Positions 15,955 through 24,755 of a DNA stretch of 64,000 nucleotides are shown here, in pieces. Source of the DNA: Streptomyces humi (lineage in GTDB: Bacteria > Actinomycetota > Actinomycetes > Streptomycetales > Streptomycetaceae); the NCBI RefSeq assembly GCF_001005085.2, contig NZ_LBMU02000003.1, positions 1-64,000 on the forward strand. The letters run 5' to 3'. The stretch's first letter is position 1. Every line of letters begins with the position of its first letter. The translations under genes and the position numbers were made by a program. The notes under the pieces were generated by a model that was not told where the DNA came from, did no database searches, and saw nothing but the letters and a program-made list of their open reading frames with translations.

Positions 15955-16362
15955 TCAGGCTCGCACGTCCCGCTGCTGAACTTCCTTGAGCACTTCGGCC
16001 ACCGTCGCGAAGTCGTCGTCCACGTGGAGAACGGTGTGCCCATGGTGGACAGCTGTCGCACACACCAACAGGTCAATCGCTCCAGCCGCGCGGTGCTGAC
16101 CCCGCTGGGTCAGCTTGTACTGGGCGGTGTCGACCCAACGCCAGGCGTTCTTCGGAACCGGAGAGAGCGAGCAGAGCGCGTCCAGTTCCTCTGCGAGCTC
16201 GTCCCGGTGGGACGGGCTGGTTGCCGAGTAGAGGAATTCGGCCCGCGTCGGCTCGCAGAGGTGGAACACCCCGGCGGCGATGTGTCCCTCCCAGGGGCGC
16301 AGCGCACCTGGGGTGCGAAACAGGTGCCACAGAGCCGAGGTGTCCATCAGATACGTGATCAC
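15955..16362 (-). CDS. vapC: VapC-family toxin, PIN-domain ribonuclease
   Basis: 135 aa. PIN-domain acidic residues are in place: Asp7 in MITYLMDTSALWHLF, an acidic/Arg cluster in HLCEPTRAEFLYSA, and AGAIDLLVCATAVHHG followed by VLHVDDDF. These coordinate metal for tRNA/mRNA cleavage in the family. ATG 16362 overlaps the antitoxin stop by 4 nt (ATGA), the normal VapBC arrangement. Activity would be held in check by the upstream antitoxin. Confidence 0.9.
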   Translation of the reverse strand: MITYLMDTSALWHLFRTPGALRPWEGHIAAGVFHLCEPTRAEFLYSATSPSHRDELAEELDALCSLSPVPKNAWRWVDTAQYKLTQRGQHRAAGAIDLLVCATAVHHGHTVLHVDDDFATVAEVLKEVQQRDVRA

Positions 16363-16592
16363 TCGAAGGCCTCGCGTCGCGCACGCTTCTCCGCGTCACG
16401 CGCCGCCGCGGCCTGCTCGAACTCACCACGCGCACCCCGCGCGGCCAACTTCTCCGCGGCCTCAAGCCGCTTGATCCGCGCCACATAGTCCCGAAGGGCC
16501 GCGTTGACGGTCTCCTTCTTCGTCGTGGCGCCCATGAGCCGCATGGCCTCGGCCAGCGCCTCGTCGTCGAGATCAATCTGCGTGACGGACAT
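16359..16592 (-). CDS. vapB: VapB-family antitoxin
   Basis: 77 aa starting MSVTQIDLDDEALAEAMRLM at ATG 16592, with GGAGG 7 nt upstream. The N-terminal ribbon-helix-helix (ATTKKETVNAALRDYVARI) matches VapB antitoxins of the type II family, and the charged C-terminal helix (EQAAAARDAEKRARREAFE) is the toxin-binding part. An upstream extension to 16643 exists but lacks a ribosome-binding site and would run into the operator. Autoregulation with VapC is expected. Confidence 0.9.
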   Translation of the reverse strand: MSVTQIDLDDEALAEAMRLMGATTKKETVNAALRDYVARIKRLEAAEKLAARGARGEFEQAAAARDAEKRARREAFE

Positions 16593-16612
16593 CGGACACC
16601 TCCAACATCCAC

Positions 16613-16635
16613 GATGTATGCATCCAAGATACATC
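16613..16635. promoter_or_regulatory. VapBC operator candidate
   Basis: GATGTAT (16613-16619) and ATACATC (16629-16635) are perfect inverted copies with a 9-bp spacer, just upstream of vapB. They are flanked by direct repeats CCAACATC at 16602 and 16637. Inverted repeats here are the usual VapB-binding site overlapping the promoter. Confidence 0.6.
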
Positions 16636-16644
16636 ACCAACATC

Positions 16645-16925
16645 GAGCGCGGCCATCGATCACAAACAGACCACGCGAGGGAGGCGCGCCGGGCGTCATG
16701 ACGTTCACACGGGCCCGCTTCTCACTGCGGGGCGAGCCGACAGAGGCCTGCCCGCCACCGACACGAAATACCCCATAAGCGCCATGCCCGACTTAACCGG
16801 AATCGGCGTCCAGAATTTGTCCAGATGATCATGAAATCGTGATCACGCCAGGGTCGCCAGGACCCTCATACCCTCGCCCCGACCAAGAAAGTGCTTGGTC
16901 AGAACGGTTCTTCTCGCACAGCGAG
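16645..16925. other. Intergenic region between vapBC and the tRNA cluster
   Basis: About 280 bp with somewhat lower G+C than the surroundings. I see no convincing gene, hairpin terminator or repeat. Confidence 0.5.
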
Positions 16926-17002
16926 TGGTGGGGCGGGTGGGACTCGAACCCACGGCCGACGGATTATGAGTCCGCTGCTCTAACCGGCTGAGCTACCGCC
17001 CC
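16926..17002 (-). tRNA. tRNA with CAT anticodon, probably tRNA-Ile2 (alternatively elongator tRNA-Met)
   Basis: Minus-strand cloverleaf: acceptor GGGGCGG / CCGCCCC, D-arm GCTCAGCCGGTTAGAGC, anticodon arm GCGGACTCATAATCCG, T-arm GTGGGTTCGAGTCCCAC, discriminator A and an encoded CCA. The anticodon arm context (AGAGCAG..GACTCATAATC) is closest to the bacterial tRNA-Ile that carries lysidine at the wobble C, but elongator Met cannot be excluded by eye. Confidence 0.9.
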
Positions 17003-17180
17003 ATAGCGGCGTGTCGCGTACATGTGTGCGCGCCGTCTGCCGCAGCATAGCCGCTCATACGATCTCCTGCCTCGGATGGTCGGCGAACTGCGACGTTCAT
17101 GACCTTGAGGACATCGTCGCAGGCCCGGCGGTTCCCGGGGACATGAAAAAGGACCCCACAAGGGGTCCTCGTTCAGCATG

Positions 17181-17253
17181 CTCCCCCGACTGGACTCGAA
17201 CCAGTAACCTGCCGGTTAACAGCCGGCTGCTCTGCCAATTGAGCTACGGAGGA
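17181..17253 (-). tRNA. tRNA-Asn (GTT), copy 1
   Basis: Acceptor TCCTCCG / CGGGGGA, anticodon arm GCCGGCTGTTAACCGGC, T-arm CTGGTTCGAGTCCAG, discriminator G and no encoded CCA. Identical to the second copy 5 nt away. Confidence 0.97.
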
Positions 17254-17258
17254 CCGAG

Positions 17259-17331
17259 CTCCCCCGACTGGACTCGAACCAGTAACCTGCCGGTTAACAG
17301 CCGGCTGCTCTGCCAATTGAGCTACGGAGGA
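17259..17331 (-). tRNA. tRNA-Asn (GTT), copy 2
   Basis: Exact duplicate of the neighbouring tRNA-Asn (78-bp period), likely cotranscribed with it and with the CAT-anticodon tRNA downstream. In another frame this duplication creates an artificial protein-like repeat that should not be annotated. Confidence 0.97.
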
Positions 17332-17463
17332 ATGCCTCGTTGCATCGAACGTACCTACCTGGGTATTCGCCAGGGGGCGGGCGCTCGCTGCGACACATAC
17401 ATTAGCGCAAGCAGGGGGGTGCTCCGCCAATCGGTACTCCCCAACACCGGAAGGGTCGCCGTC

Positions 17464-17766
17464 ATGCGCTACAAGCTCACGTTCGTCGTCGGGCTCGCCC
17501 TGGGTTACGTGCTCGGCACGCGTGCCGGACGCGAGCGCTACGAGCAGCTGAAGAAGTCCGCCCGCCAGGTCGCCCAGAACCCGGCCGTCCGCAACACCGC
17601 CGAGACCGCCGCCCAACAGGGCCGCGTCTACGCCGGCAAGGCCATCCACTCGGTGAGCGAGAAGGTCGGCGACCGGATGCCCGACTCGGTGACCGCCCGG
17701 GTCCGCTCCCTGCGTGAACGCAACCACCCCGACGGATCCGACGACTGGGGCACCAGCAACACGTAG
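17464..17766 (+). CDS. YtxH-domain small protein
   Basis: 100 aa, ATG 17464. N-terminal hydrophobic segment with GLALGYVLGTRAGRERYEQL, the glycine-zipper plus AGRERYEQ signature of YtxH-like actinobacterial proteins, then an amphipathic Ala/Gln/Arg helix (ETAAQQGRVYAGKAIHSVSE). Function unknown; members are membrane-associated and often stress-linked. Divergent from the tRNA genes. Confidence 0.85.
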   Translation: MRYKLTFVVGLALGYVLGTRAGRERYEQLKKSARQVAQNPAVRNTAETAAQQGRVYAGKAIHSVSEKVGDRMPDSVTARVRSLRERNHPDGSDDWGTSNT

Positions 17767-17800
17767 GCCCACTTTCCGGCGCGCCGTGCTGCCACCCCCT

Positions 17801-17850
17801 GGGGGCGCGGGGAAGTGCGCGACCAGTCACGACGCACCGGCACCCGCACC
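17801..17850. repeat. Streptomyces-type interspersed intergenic repeat, copy A
   Basis: GGGGGCGCGGGGAAGTGCGC followed by GACCAGTCACGACGCACC. Same family as the copies at 26727 and 29683, in the gap between the YtxH gene and the sugar kinase. Confidence 0.8.
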
Positions 17851-17915
17851 GCGGTCCGCACCCCGCTGTGGCTCGTCGGCCGAACCACAGCGGAGCGTGC
17901 GGCAGAATTTCGGTC

Positions 17916-19373
17916 ATGGGGATAGTCGCCGGGTTGGACAGCTCACCCGATTTCACTCGCATCGTGGTCTGCGACACGGACACCGGTGCGGTGCTCCGCC
18001 AGGGATACGCACCGCACCCGCTCGACACGCCGGACGGCGGCGCCGGGCGCCCCAGTGACGTCGACCCGCAGGCCTGGCTGCTGTCCCTCGGGGAGGCGGC
18101 CGGCGGCGGTCTCCTGGAGGGCGTGCAGGCCATCGGCGTGTCGGCCCAGCAGAACGCGCTCGTCCCGCTCGACGCCCAGGGCAACACCGTGCGCCCGGCC
18201 ATGGTCGGCGGCGACAAGCGCGCCCAGGTCGCGGCGGCCGACCTGATCGACGCGCTCGGCGGCCGGGAGGCCTGGGCGCAGGCGGTGGGCTGTGTGCCGC
18301 AGGCGGCGCAGCCGGTGACCAAGCTGCGCTGGCTGGCCAAGAGCGAGCCGGAGAACGCCCGGCGTACCGCCGTACTGCTCCAGGCACACGACTGGCTGGT
18401 CTGGCAGTTGCTGGGCCGGCCGGTGCGCAGGACCACCGATCGCGGGGGTGCCTCCGGGACCGGGTACTGGTCGGCGGCCACCGGCGGGTACCGGCCCGAC
18501 CTCGTCGAACTCGCCCTCGGTCACCAGGCCATGCTGCCCGAGGTGATCGGTCCCTCCGACGCGGCCGGTACGACCCCGGAAGGGCTGCTGATCTCCGCGG
18601 GGACCGGCGAGACCATGGCCGCCGCGTTCGGGCTGGGGCTCGGGTTCGGGGACGCCGTCGTGTCGCTGGGGGCCTCGGGGTCGGTCATGGCCGTGCATCC
18701 GGAGTCGCTCGCCGACACCTCCGGGATGATCACGTCGCTCGCCGACGCCACCGGGATGCACCTGCCGGTGGTGACCACCCTCAACGCCGTCCGGACCCTG
18801 CGCGGCACCGCCGAACTGCTCGGGCTGCCCGACCTGGAGAGCCTGTCCGACCTGGCGATGAAGTCGACGCCCGGGTCGCACGGGCTGGTCATGCTGCCGT
18901 ACCTGGAGGGCGAGCGGACGCCGAACCTGCCGCACACCGCCGGGACGCTGGCCGGGCTGCGCCGGGAGTCCATGAAGGCCGAGCACCTGGCGCGGGCCTC
19001 CTTCGAGGGGATGCTGTGCGGGCTCGCCGACGCGCTCGACGTGCTGCGCGGCCGCGGAGTGGAGGTGCGGCGGGTCTTCCTGCTCGGCGGGGCCGCCGAA
19101 CTGCCCGCCGTCCAGGCGGCGGCACCGATGCTGTTCGGCGCGCAGGTCGTCGTACCGCAGCCGGCGGACTACGCGGCGATCGGGGCGGCCCGGCAGGCCG
19201 CCTGGGCGCTCGGCGTGTCGCAGGGCACGCTGGATCCGCGGACCCCGCCGGTGTGGCAGGGCGCGGCGGCCCAGGTGCTGGAGCCGGGTGACGAACTCGC
19301 GGTCGGGCAGGCGGTGCGGCAGCAGTACGTGTCGGTGCGGGAGCAGACGCATCCGGGGGCGTTCCGGGCGTGA
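17916..19373 (+). CDS. FGGY-family carbohydrate kinase (xylulokinase-like)
   Basis: 485 aa. FGGY features: GIVAGLDSSPDFTRIVVCDT at the N terminus (phosphate-binding strand), IGVSAQQNALVPLD, catalytic-loop region GGASGTGYWSAATGGYRPDL with Asp, and C-terminal VRRVFLLGGAAELPAVQAA for adenosine binding. Closest in pattern to xylulokinase; substrate specificity cannot be fixed by eye. ATG 17916 begins directly at the first beta strand. Monocistronic; the ABC exporter genes follow after 144 bp. Confidence 0.88.
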   Translation: MGIVAGLDSSPDFTRIVVCDTDTGAVLRQGYAPHPLDTPDGGAGRPSDVDPQAWLLSLGEAAGGGLLEGVQAIGVSAQQNALVPLDAQGNTVRPAMVGGDKRAQVAAADLIDALGGREAWAQAVGCVPQAAQPVTKLRWLAKSEPENARRTAVLLQAHDWLVWQLLGRPVRRTTDRGGASGTGYWSAATGGYRPDLVELALGHQAMLPEVIGPSDAAGTTPEGLLISAGTGETMAAAFGLGLGFGDAVVSLGASGSVMAVHPESLADTSGMITSLADATGMHLPVVTTLNAVRTLRGTAELLGLPDLESLSDLAMKSTPGSHGLVMLPYLEGERTPNLPHTAGTLAGLRRESMKAEHLARASFEGMLCGLADALDVLRGRGVEVRRVFLLGGAAELPAVQAAAPMLFGAQVVVPQPADYAAIGAARQAAWALGVSQGTLDPRTPPVWQGAAAQVLEPGDELAVGQAVRQQYVSVREQTHPGAFRA

Positions 19374-19517
19374 ACCGGCAGCGCGGACCTACGCTCTCGG
19401 GTTAATCGGTTGAGGTAACGCGGGTGGAGTGTCGGACGATAGGGGCCTAGGGCAAGCGATCCCGCACGTTCGGGCAAGCGCGACCCCGCCTCCACCGCCG
19501 ACTCCGAGAGACGTAGC

Positions 19518-21251
19518 GTGCTCATACGACTTCTGCGGACCTATCTCAGGCCCTACAAGAAACCCATCTCCATCCTGGTGCTGCTGCAATTCCTACAGAC
19601 CTGCGCCACTCTCTACCTGCCCACGCTCAACGCGCACATCATCGACAACGGCGTGGTGAAGGGTGACACGGATTACATCCTGTCCTTCGGCGCGCTGATG
19701 ATCGGTATCTCGCTGGCCCAGGTGGTGTGCAACATCGGTGCCGTCTACTACGGCGCCAGGACCGCGTCGGCGCTCGGCCGGGACGTGCGCGCGGCCGTCT
19801 TCGACCGGGTGCAGTCCTTCTCCTCGCGTGAGGTGGGTCACTTCGGCGCGCCCTCGCTCATCACCCGTACGACGAACGACGTACAGCAGGTCCAGATGCT
19901 GGTCCTGATGACGTTCACGCTGATGGTGTCCGCGCCCATCATGTGCGTCGGCGGCATCGTGCTCGCCCTCGGCCTGGACGTCCCGCTGTCCGGGGTACTG
20001 GTGGCGGTCGTACCCGTGCTGGGCGTCTCCGTGACCCTGATCGTGCGCCGGCTGCGGCCGCTGTTCCGGGCGATGCAGGTGCGCCTCGACACGGTGAACC
20101 GGGTGCTGCGCGAGCAGATCACCGGCAACCGGGTGATCCGCGCGTTCGTCCGCGACGAGTACGAGCAGGGCCGGTTCGGGAAGGCCAACAAGGACCTGAC
20201 CGAGATGCAGCTGGCCACCGGCAACATGCTCGCGCTGATGTTCCCGATCGTCATGACGACGGTCAACGTGTCGTCGATCGCCGTGGTCTGGTTCGGCGCG
20301 CACCGCATCGACAGCGGCCAGATGGCCATCGGTGACCTGACCGCGTTCCTCGCCTACCTGATGCAGATCGTGATGTCCGTGATGATGGCCACCTTCATGT
20401 TCATGATGGTGCCGCGCGCCGAGGTCTGCGCCGAGCGCATCGAGGAGGTCCTGGACACCGAGTCCAGCGTCGTCCCGCCGCTCGCCCCGGTCACCGAACT
20501 GCGCCGGCACGGCCACCTGGAGATCCGGGGCGCCGGCTTCTGCTATCCGGGTGCCGAGGAGCCGGTCCTCAAGGCCGTCGACCTGGTCGCCCGGCCCGGC
20601 GAGGTGACCGCCGTGATCGGCTCCACCGGCAGCGGCAAGTCCACCCTGCTCGGTCTGGTCTCCCGCCTCTTCGACGCCACGGAGGGTCAGGTCCTCGTGG
20701 ACGGGGAGAGCGTGTCGGAGCTCGACCCGAAACTGCTCGCGGGGACGGTCGGCCTGGTCCCGCAGAAGCCGTACCTGTTCGCGGGGACCGTGGCCACCAA
20801 CCTGCGCTACGGCAACCCGGACGCCACCGACGAGGAGCTGTGGCACGCGCTGGAGGTGGCGCAGGCCAAGGGCTTCGTCGAGAAGCTGGAGGGCGGGCTG
20901 AACGCCCCCATCGCACAGGGCGGTACGAACGTCTCCGGCGGCCAGCGGCAGCGGCTCGCCATCGCCCGGACGCTCGTGCAGCGCCCGGAGATCTACCTCT
21001 TCGACGACTCCTTCTCCGCCCTCGACTACGCGACCGACGCGGCCCTGCGCGCCGCGCTCGGCCGCGAGACCGCCGAGGCGACCGTCGTCATCGTCGCCCA
21101 GCGGGTGGCGACCATCAGGGACGCCGACCGGATCGTCGTCCTCGACGAGGGACGGGTCGTCGGCACCGGCCGCCACCGTGAACTCATGGCCGACAACGAG
21201 ACCTACCGGGAGATCGTGCTCTCCCAGCTGACGGAAGCGGAGGCTGCCTGA
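19518..21251 (+). CDS. ABC exporter subunit with degenerate ATPase site (heterodimer partner 1)
   Basis: 577 aa, GTG 19518. Six-helix ABC_membrane domain then ATPase: Walker A VIGSTGSGKST, signature NVSGGQRQR, Walker B IYLFDDSFSALD. The catalytic glutamate position is Asp497 and the H-loop His is Gln528 (VIVAQRVATI), so its own site is non-canonical, as in asymmetric exporters such as TM287/288 or BmrCD. The stop overlaps the next start by one nt (TGATG), giving an obligate pair. Substrate is unknown; drugs or lipids are typical for the class. Confidence 0.95.
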   Translation: MLIRLLRTYLRPYKKPISILVLLQFLQTCATLYLPTLNAHIIDNGVVKGDTDYILSFGALMIGISLAQVVCNIGAVYYGARTASALGRDVRAAVFDRVQSFSSREVGHFGAPSLITRTTNDVQQVQMLVLMTFTLMVSAPIMCVGGIVLALGLDVPLSGVLVAVVPVLGVSVTLIVRRLRPLFRAMQVRLDTVNRVLREQITGNRVIRAFVRDEYEQGRFGKANKDLTEMQLATGNMLALMFPIVMTTVNVSSIAVVWFGAHRIDSGQMAIGDLTAFLAYLMQIVMSVMMATFMFMMVPRAEVCAERIEEVLDTESSVVPPLAPVTELRRHGHLEIRGAGFCYPGAEEPVLKAVDLVARPGEVTAVIGSTGSGKSTLLGLVSRLFDATEGQVLVDGESVSELDPKLLAGTVGLVPQKPYLFAGTVATNLRYGNPDATDEELWHALEVAQAKGFVEKLEGGLNAPIAQGGTNVSGGQRQRLAIARTLVQRPEIYLFDDSFSALDYATDAALRAALGRETAEATVVIVAQRVATIRDADRIVVLDEGRVVGTGRHRELMADNETYREIVLSQLTEAEAA

Positions 21252-23179
21252 TGGCCGGGCCCATGGGACGCATGATGGGCGGGGGCGGCCCCGACCAGCG
21301 CTCGATGGACTTCAAGAACTCGGGCAAACGGCTGGTCGCCCGGTTCCGACCCGAACGCGTCACGATCTACGTGCTGCTGGTCTGCGTGGTCGCGAGCGTC
21401 GCCCTCAACGTGATCGGCCCCAAGATCCTCGGCAGGGCCACCGACCTGGTCTTCGCCGGTGTCATCGGCAAGCAGATGCCCGCCGGCGCCACCAAGGACC
21501 AGGTGCTGGCGGGCATGCGCGAGCGCGGCCAGGGCACCGTCGCCGACATGCTGAAGAGCACCGACTTCACCCCGGGCAAGGGCATCGACTTCGGCCAGGT
21601 CGGCGACGTCCTGCTCATCGCGCTCTGTACGTACCTGGTCGCCGGCCTGCTGATGGCGGTGGCGACCCGCCTCGTCAACCGGTCCGTGAACCGCACGATG
21701 TACCGGATGCGCGAGGAGGTCCAGGGGAAGCTGTCCCGGCTTCCGCTGTCCTACTTCGACAAGCGCCAGCGCGGCGAGGTGCTCTCCCGCGCGACCAACG
21801 ACATCGACAACATCGGCCAGACGCTCCAGCAGTCGATGGGCCAGCTCATCAACTCGGTGCTGACCATCGTCGGCGTGCTCGCCGTGATGTTCTGGGTGTC
21901 CTGGCTGCTGGCCCTGGTCGCGCTGGCGACGGTGCCGCTGTCCTTCCTGGTCGCCACCCGCATCGGCAAGCGTTCCCAGCCGCATTTCGTGCAGCAGTGG
22001 CGCTCCACCGGCAAGCTGAACGCGCACGTCGAGGAGATGTACACCGGGCACACCCTGGTGAAGGTCTTCGGCCGGCAGGACGAGTCCGCCCAGCAGTTCG
22101 CCGAGCAGAACGACGCGCTGTACGAGGCCGGGTTCAAGGCGCAGTTCAACAGCGGTGTGATGCAGCCGCTGATGATGTTCGTGTCGAACCTGAACTACGT
22201 GCTGGTGGCGGTCGTCGGCGGCCTGCGGGTCGCGTCGGGCGCGCTGTCCATCGGTGACGTCCAGGCGTTCATCCAGTACTCCCGGCAGTTCTCGATGCCG
22301 CTGACCCAGGTCGCCTCCATGGCCAACCTGGTGCAGTCCGGGGTCGCTTCGGCGGAGCGGATCTTCGAACTCCTCGACGCGGAGGAGCAGGAGGCCGACC
22401 CGGTGCCGGGCGAGCGTCCCGCGGAGCTGCGCGGGCGGGTGGCGCTGGAGCATGTCTCCTTCCGCTACGACCCCGAGAAGCCGCTCATCGAGGACCTGTC
22501 CCTGACGGTCGAACCCGGGCACACGGTCGCCATCGTCGGCCCGACCGGGGCCGGCAAGACCACCCTGGTGAACCTGCTCATGCGGTTCTACGACGTCTCG
22601 GGCGGCCGGATCACCCTGGACGGCGTCGACGTCACCCGCATGTCCCGGGACGAACTCCGGGCCGGCATCGGCATGGTGCTCCAGGACACCTGGCTGTTCG
22701 GCGGCACCATCGCGGAGAACATCGCGTACGGCGCCTCCCGCGAGGTCACCCGGGGCGAGATCGAGGAGGCGGCGCGGGCGGCCCACGCGGACCGGTTCGT
22801 GCGCACCCTCCCCGACGGCTACGACACCGTGATCGACGACGAGGGCACGGGTGTCAGCGCCGGTGAGAAGCAGCTGATCACCATCGCGCGGGCGTTCCTG
22901 TCCGACCCGACGATCCTGGTCCTCGACGAGGCGACGTCGTCGGTCGACACCCGTACCGAGGTCCTGATCCAGAAGGCGATGGCCAAACTGGCGCACGGGC
23001 GGACGTCGTTCGTGATCGCACACCGGTTGTCGACGATCCGGGACGCGGACACCATCCTGGTGATGGAGAACGGTTCCATCGTCGAACAGGGTGCCCACAC
23101 GGACCTGCTGGCGGCGGACGGCGCGTACGCCCGCCTGTACAAGGCCCAGTTCGCGCAGGCGGTGGCTGAAGTGGACTGA
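21251..23179 (+). CDS. ABC exporter subunit with canonical ATPase site (heterodimer partner 2)
   Basis: 642 aa. N-terminal extension MAGPMGRMMGGGGPDQRSMD, a large loop between the first two helices (KQMPAGATKDQVLAGMRE), six helices, then Walker A IVGPTGAGKTT, Walker B LVLDEATSSVD with Glu560 and H-loop His591 (VIAHRLSTI). The signature motif is GVSAGEKQL instead of LSGGQ. In asymmetric exporters the intact catalytic residues pair with the partner's intact LSGGQ, as seen here. Confidence 0.95.
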   Translation: MAGPMGRMMGGGGPDQRSMDFKNSGKRLVARFRPERVTIYVLLVCVVASVALNVIGPKILGRATDLVFAGVIGKQMPAGATKDQVLAGMRERGQGTVADMLKSTDFTPGKGIDFGQVGDVLLIALCTYLVAGLLMAVATRLVNRSVNRTMYRMREEVQGKLSRLPLSYFDKRQRGEVLSRATNDIDNIGQTLQQSMGQLINSVLTIVGVLAVMFWVSWLLALVALATVPLSFLVATRIGKRSQPHFVQQWRSTGKLNAHVEEMYTGHTLVKVFGRQDESAQQFAEQNDALYEAGFKAQFNSGVMQPLMMFVSNLNYVLVAVVGGLRVASGALSIGDVQAFIQYSRQFSMPLTQVASMANLVQSGVASAERIFELLDAEEQEADPVPGERPAELRGRVALEHVSFRYDPEKPLIEDLSLTVEPGHTVAIVGPTGAGKTTLVNLLMRFYDVSGGRITLDGVDVTRMSRDELRAGIGMVLQDTWLFGGTIAENIAYGASREVTRGEIEEAARAAHADRFVRTLPDGYDTVIDDEGTGVSAGEKQLITIARAFLSDPTILVLDEATSSVDTRTEVLIQKAMAKLAHGRTSFVIAHRLSTIRDADTILVMENGSIVEQGAHTDLLAADGAYARLYKAQFAQAVAEVD

Positions 23180-23220
23180 CGTGGCGTCGGGCACGGGTGG
23201 GGACGCTCACCGGCGCTCGC

Positions 23221-23257
23221 GGGGTGCCTCCCCCAGCCTTCGGCCGGGGGGGGACCC
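23221..23257. terminator. Hairpin element between convergent abc and hrdA genes
   Basis: GGGGTGCCTCCCCCAGCC, TTCGG loop region, then CGGGGGGGACCCC: an imperfect G/C stem of the kind common in Streptomyces convergent gaps. It probably acts as a bidirectional terminator. Confidence 0.5.
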
Positions 23258-23328
23258 CAGCGCCCACCCGTGCCGCCCCGGCGGCACGGCTGCCCGCGAC
23301 TGGAGAGAAGCGGCGCCCGCACCCGGCG

Positions 23329-24678
23329 TCAGTCCAGATACCCCCTCAGCTGATCCGCGAACGCGTGGTCCCGCAGCTTGTTGAGCGTCTTCGACTCGAT
23401 CTGCCGGATCCGTTCCCGCGTCACCCCGAAGATCCGCCCGATCTCCTCCAGCGTCCGGGGCCGCCCGTCGGCCAGCCCGTACCGCAGCTGAACGACCTTC
23501 CGCTCCCGCTCCCCCAGCGTCGACAGCACCGCCTCCAGGTGCTCCCGCAGCAGCAGGAACGCCGCCGACTCCACGGGACTCGCCGCGTCGCCGTCCTCGA
23601 TGAGGTCCCCGAGGGCGACGTCGTCCTCCTCGCCGACCGGCGCGTGCAGGGACACCGGCTCCTGCGCCAGCCGCAGCACCTCCCCCACCCGCTCCGGCGC
23701 CAGCTCCAGATGCGCGGCGACCTCCTCGGGTGTCGGCTCGTACCCCCGCTCCTGGAGCATCCGGCGCTGTACCCGCACCACCCGGTTGATCAGTTCCACC
23801 ACGTGCACCGGGACGCGTATCGTGCGGGCCTGGTCGGCCAGCGCGCGGGACATGGCCTGGCGGATCCACCAGGTGGCGTAGGTGGAGAACTTGTAGCCGC
23901 GGGCGTAGTCGAACTTCTCGACGGCGCGGATGAGGCCGAGGTTTCCCTCCTGGACCAGGTCCAGCATGGTGAGGCCACGGCCGACGTACCGCTTGGCCAC
24001 CGACACGACGAGCCGCAGGTTCGCCTCGATGAGGCGGCGCTTGGCCATCCGGCCCATCACCACCAGCCGGTCGAGGTCCAGCGCCAGCTCGCTGTCCAGG
24101 TCCGAGGCGCCGCTCAGCCTCTCCTCGGCGAACAGACCGGCCTCGACACGCCGGGCGAGTTCGACCTCCTCGGCGGCGGTGAGCAGCGGGATCCGGCCGA
24201 TCTCCCGCAGGTACTGGCGGAACAGGTCGGAGGAGGGGCCGCCGGTGTCGGCGCGGGCGGCGGGGGGCGGTTCCGCGGGTTCGGGCTCGGCGTCCGCCTC
24301 GCCGGCGTCGGCCGTGAGCTCCTCCGGGGGCGGTCCCTCCGGCTCGGCGGCGGGACCGGGCTCCGTCTCCGTCTCCGGGTGGAGCGCGACCCGGCTCTGC
24401 GGCGGAACGCCGGCGTAGACGTCGGTATCGGCTTCCGGCCCGTCCGTGAGCGTGCTGCTGTCCGTCTGGGTCAGGGTCTGGGTCTGCACGGGGGCGACCT
24501 CCAGGATGATCGCTGCCAGGGGGTGCGGCAGCGGTACTTCGGGGGCGGAGACGACGGCCTCGCCGCTGTCCGTCCCGTGAGCGACGAGGGGAACGGCGGG
24601 GGTGTGGGACCCGTCCGGGACGGGCCGGCCGCGCTCCGAGGACTCAGGCACCGCACCCCAGTGTGGGGTAAGACACAT
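23329..24678 (-). CDS. hrdA: RNA polymerase principal-type sigma factor (HrdA-like)
   Basis: 449 aa from ATG 24678 (GTG 24687 also possible; the N terminus is uncertain). The first 145 residues are low-complexity Glu/Pro-rich. Then region 1.2 ([17 protein letters not shown]), region 2 ([57 protein letters not shown] shown in parts: [32 protein letters not shown]), region 3 ([19 protein letters not shown]) and region 4 HTH ([19 protein letters not shown]). Group 2 sigma70. The location right after dnaG matches hrdA of S. coelicolor from memory. dnaG and hrdA are 77 bp apart on one strand, like the dnaG-rpoD pairing of macromolecular-synthesis operons. Confidence 0.9.
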   Translation of the reverse strand: MCLTPHWGAVPESSERGRPVPDGSHTPAVPLVAHGTDSGEAVVSAPEVPLPHPLAAIILEVAPVQTQTLTQTDSSTLTDGPEADTDVYAGVPPQSRVALHPETETEPGPAAEPEGPPPEELTADAGEADAEPEPAEPPPAARADTGGPSSDLFRQYLREIGRIPLLTAAEEVELARRVEAGLFAEERLSGASDLDSELALDLDRLVVMGRMAKRRLIEANLRLVVSVAKRYVGRGLTMLDLVQEGNLGLIRAVEKFDYARGYKFSTYATWWIRQAMSRALADQARTIRVPVHVVELINRVVRVQRRMLQERGYEPTPEEVAAHLELAPERVGEVLRLAQEPVSLHAPVGEEDDVALGDLIEDGDAASPVESAAFLLLREHLEAVLSTLGERERKVVQLRYGLADGRPRTLEEIGRIFGVTRERIRQIESKTLNKLRDHAFADQLRGYLD

Positions 24679-24755
24679 CGCCGCCACGAGGGGCGTGCGG
24701 TGACTTTTTGCGTCCGGTCCGTGACCGCGCGGTCACCCCGCCGGGAGGGCTCGCC

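Noticed and set aside
17173..17772. Open frame on the minus strand containing a duplicated QLAEQPAVNRQVTGSSPVGG-like segment
   Set aside because: The repeat is simply the two tRNA-Asn genes read as protein, a well-known artefact; the rest is antisense to the YtxH gene.
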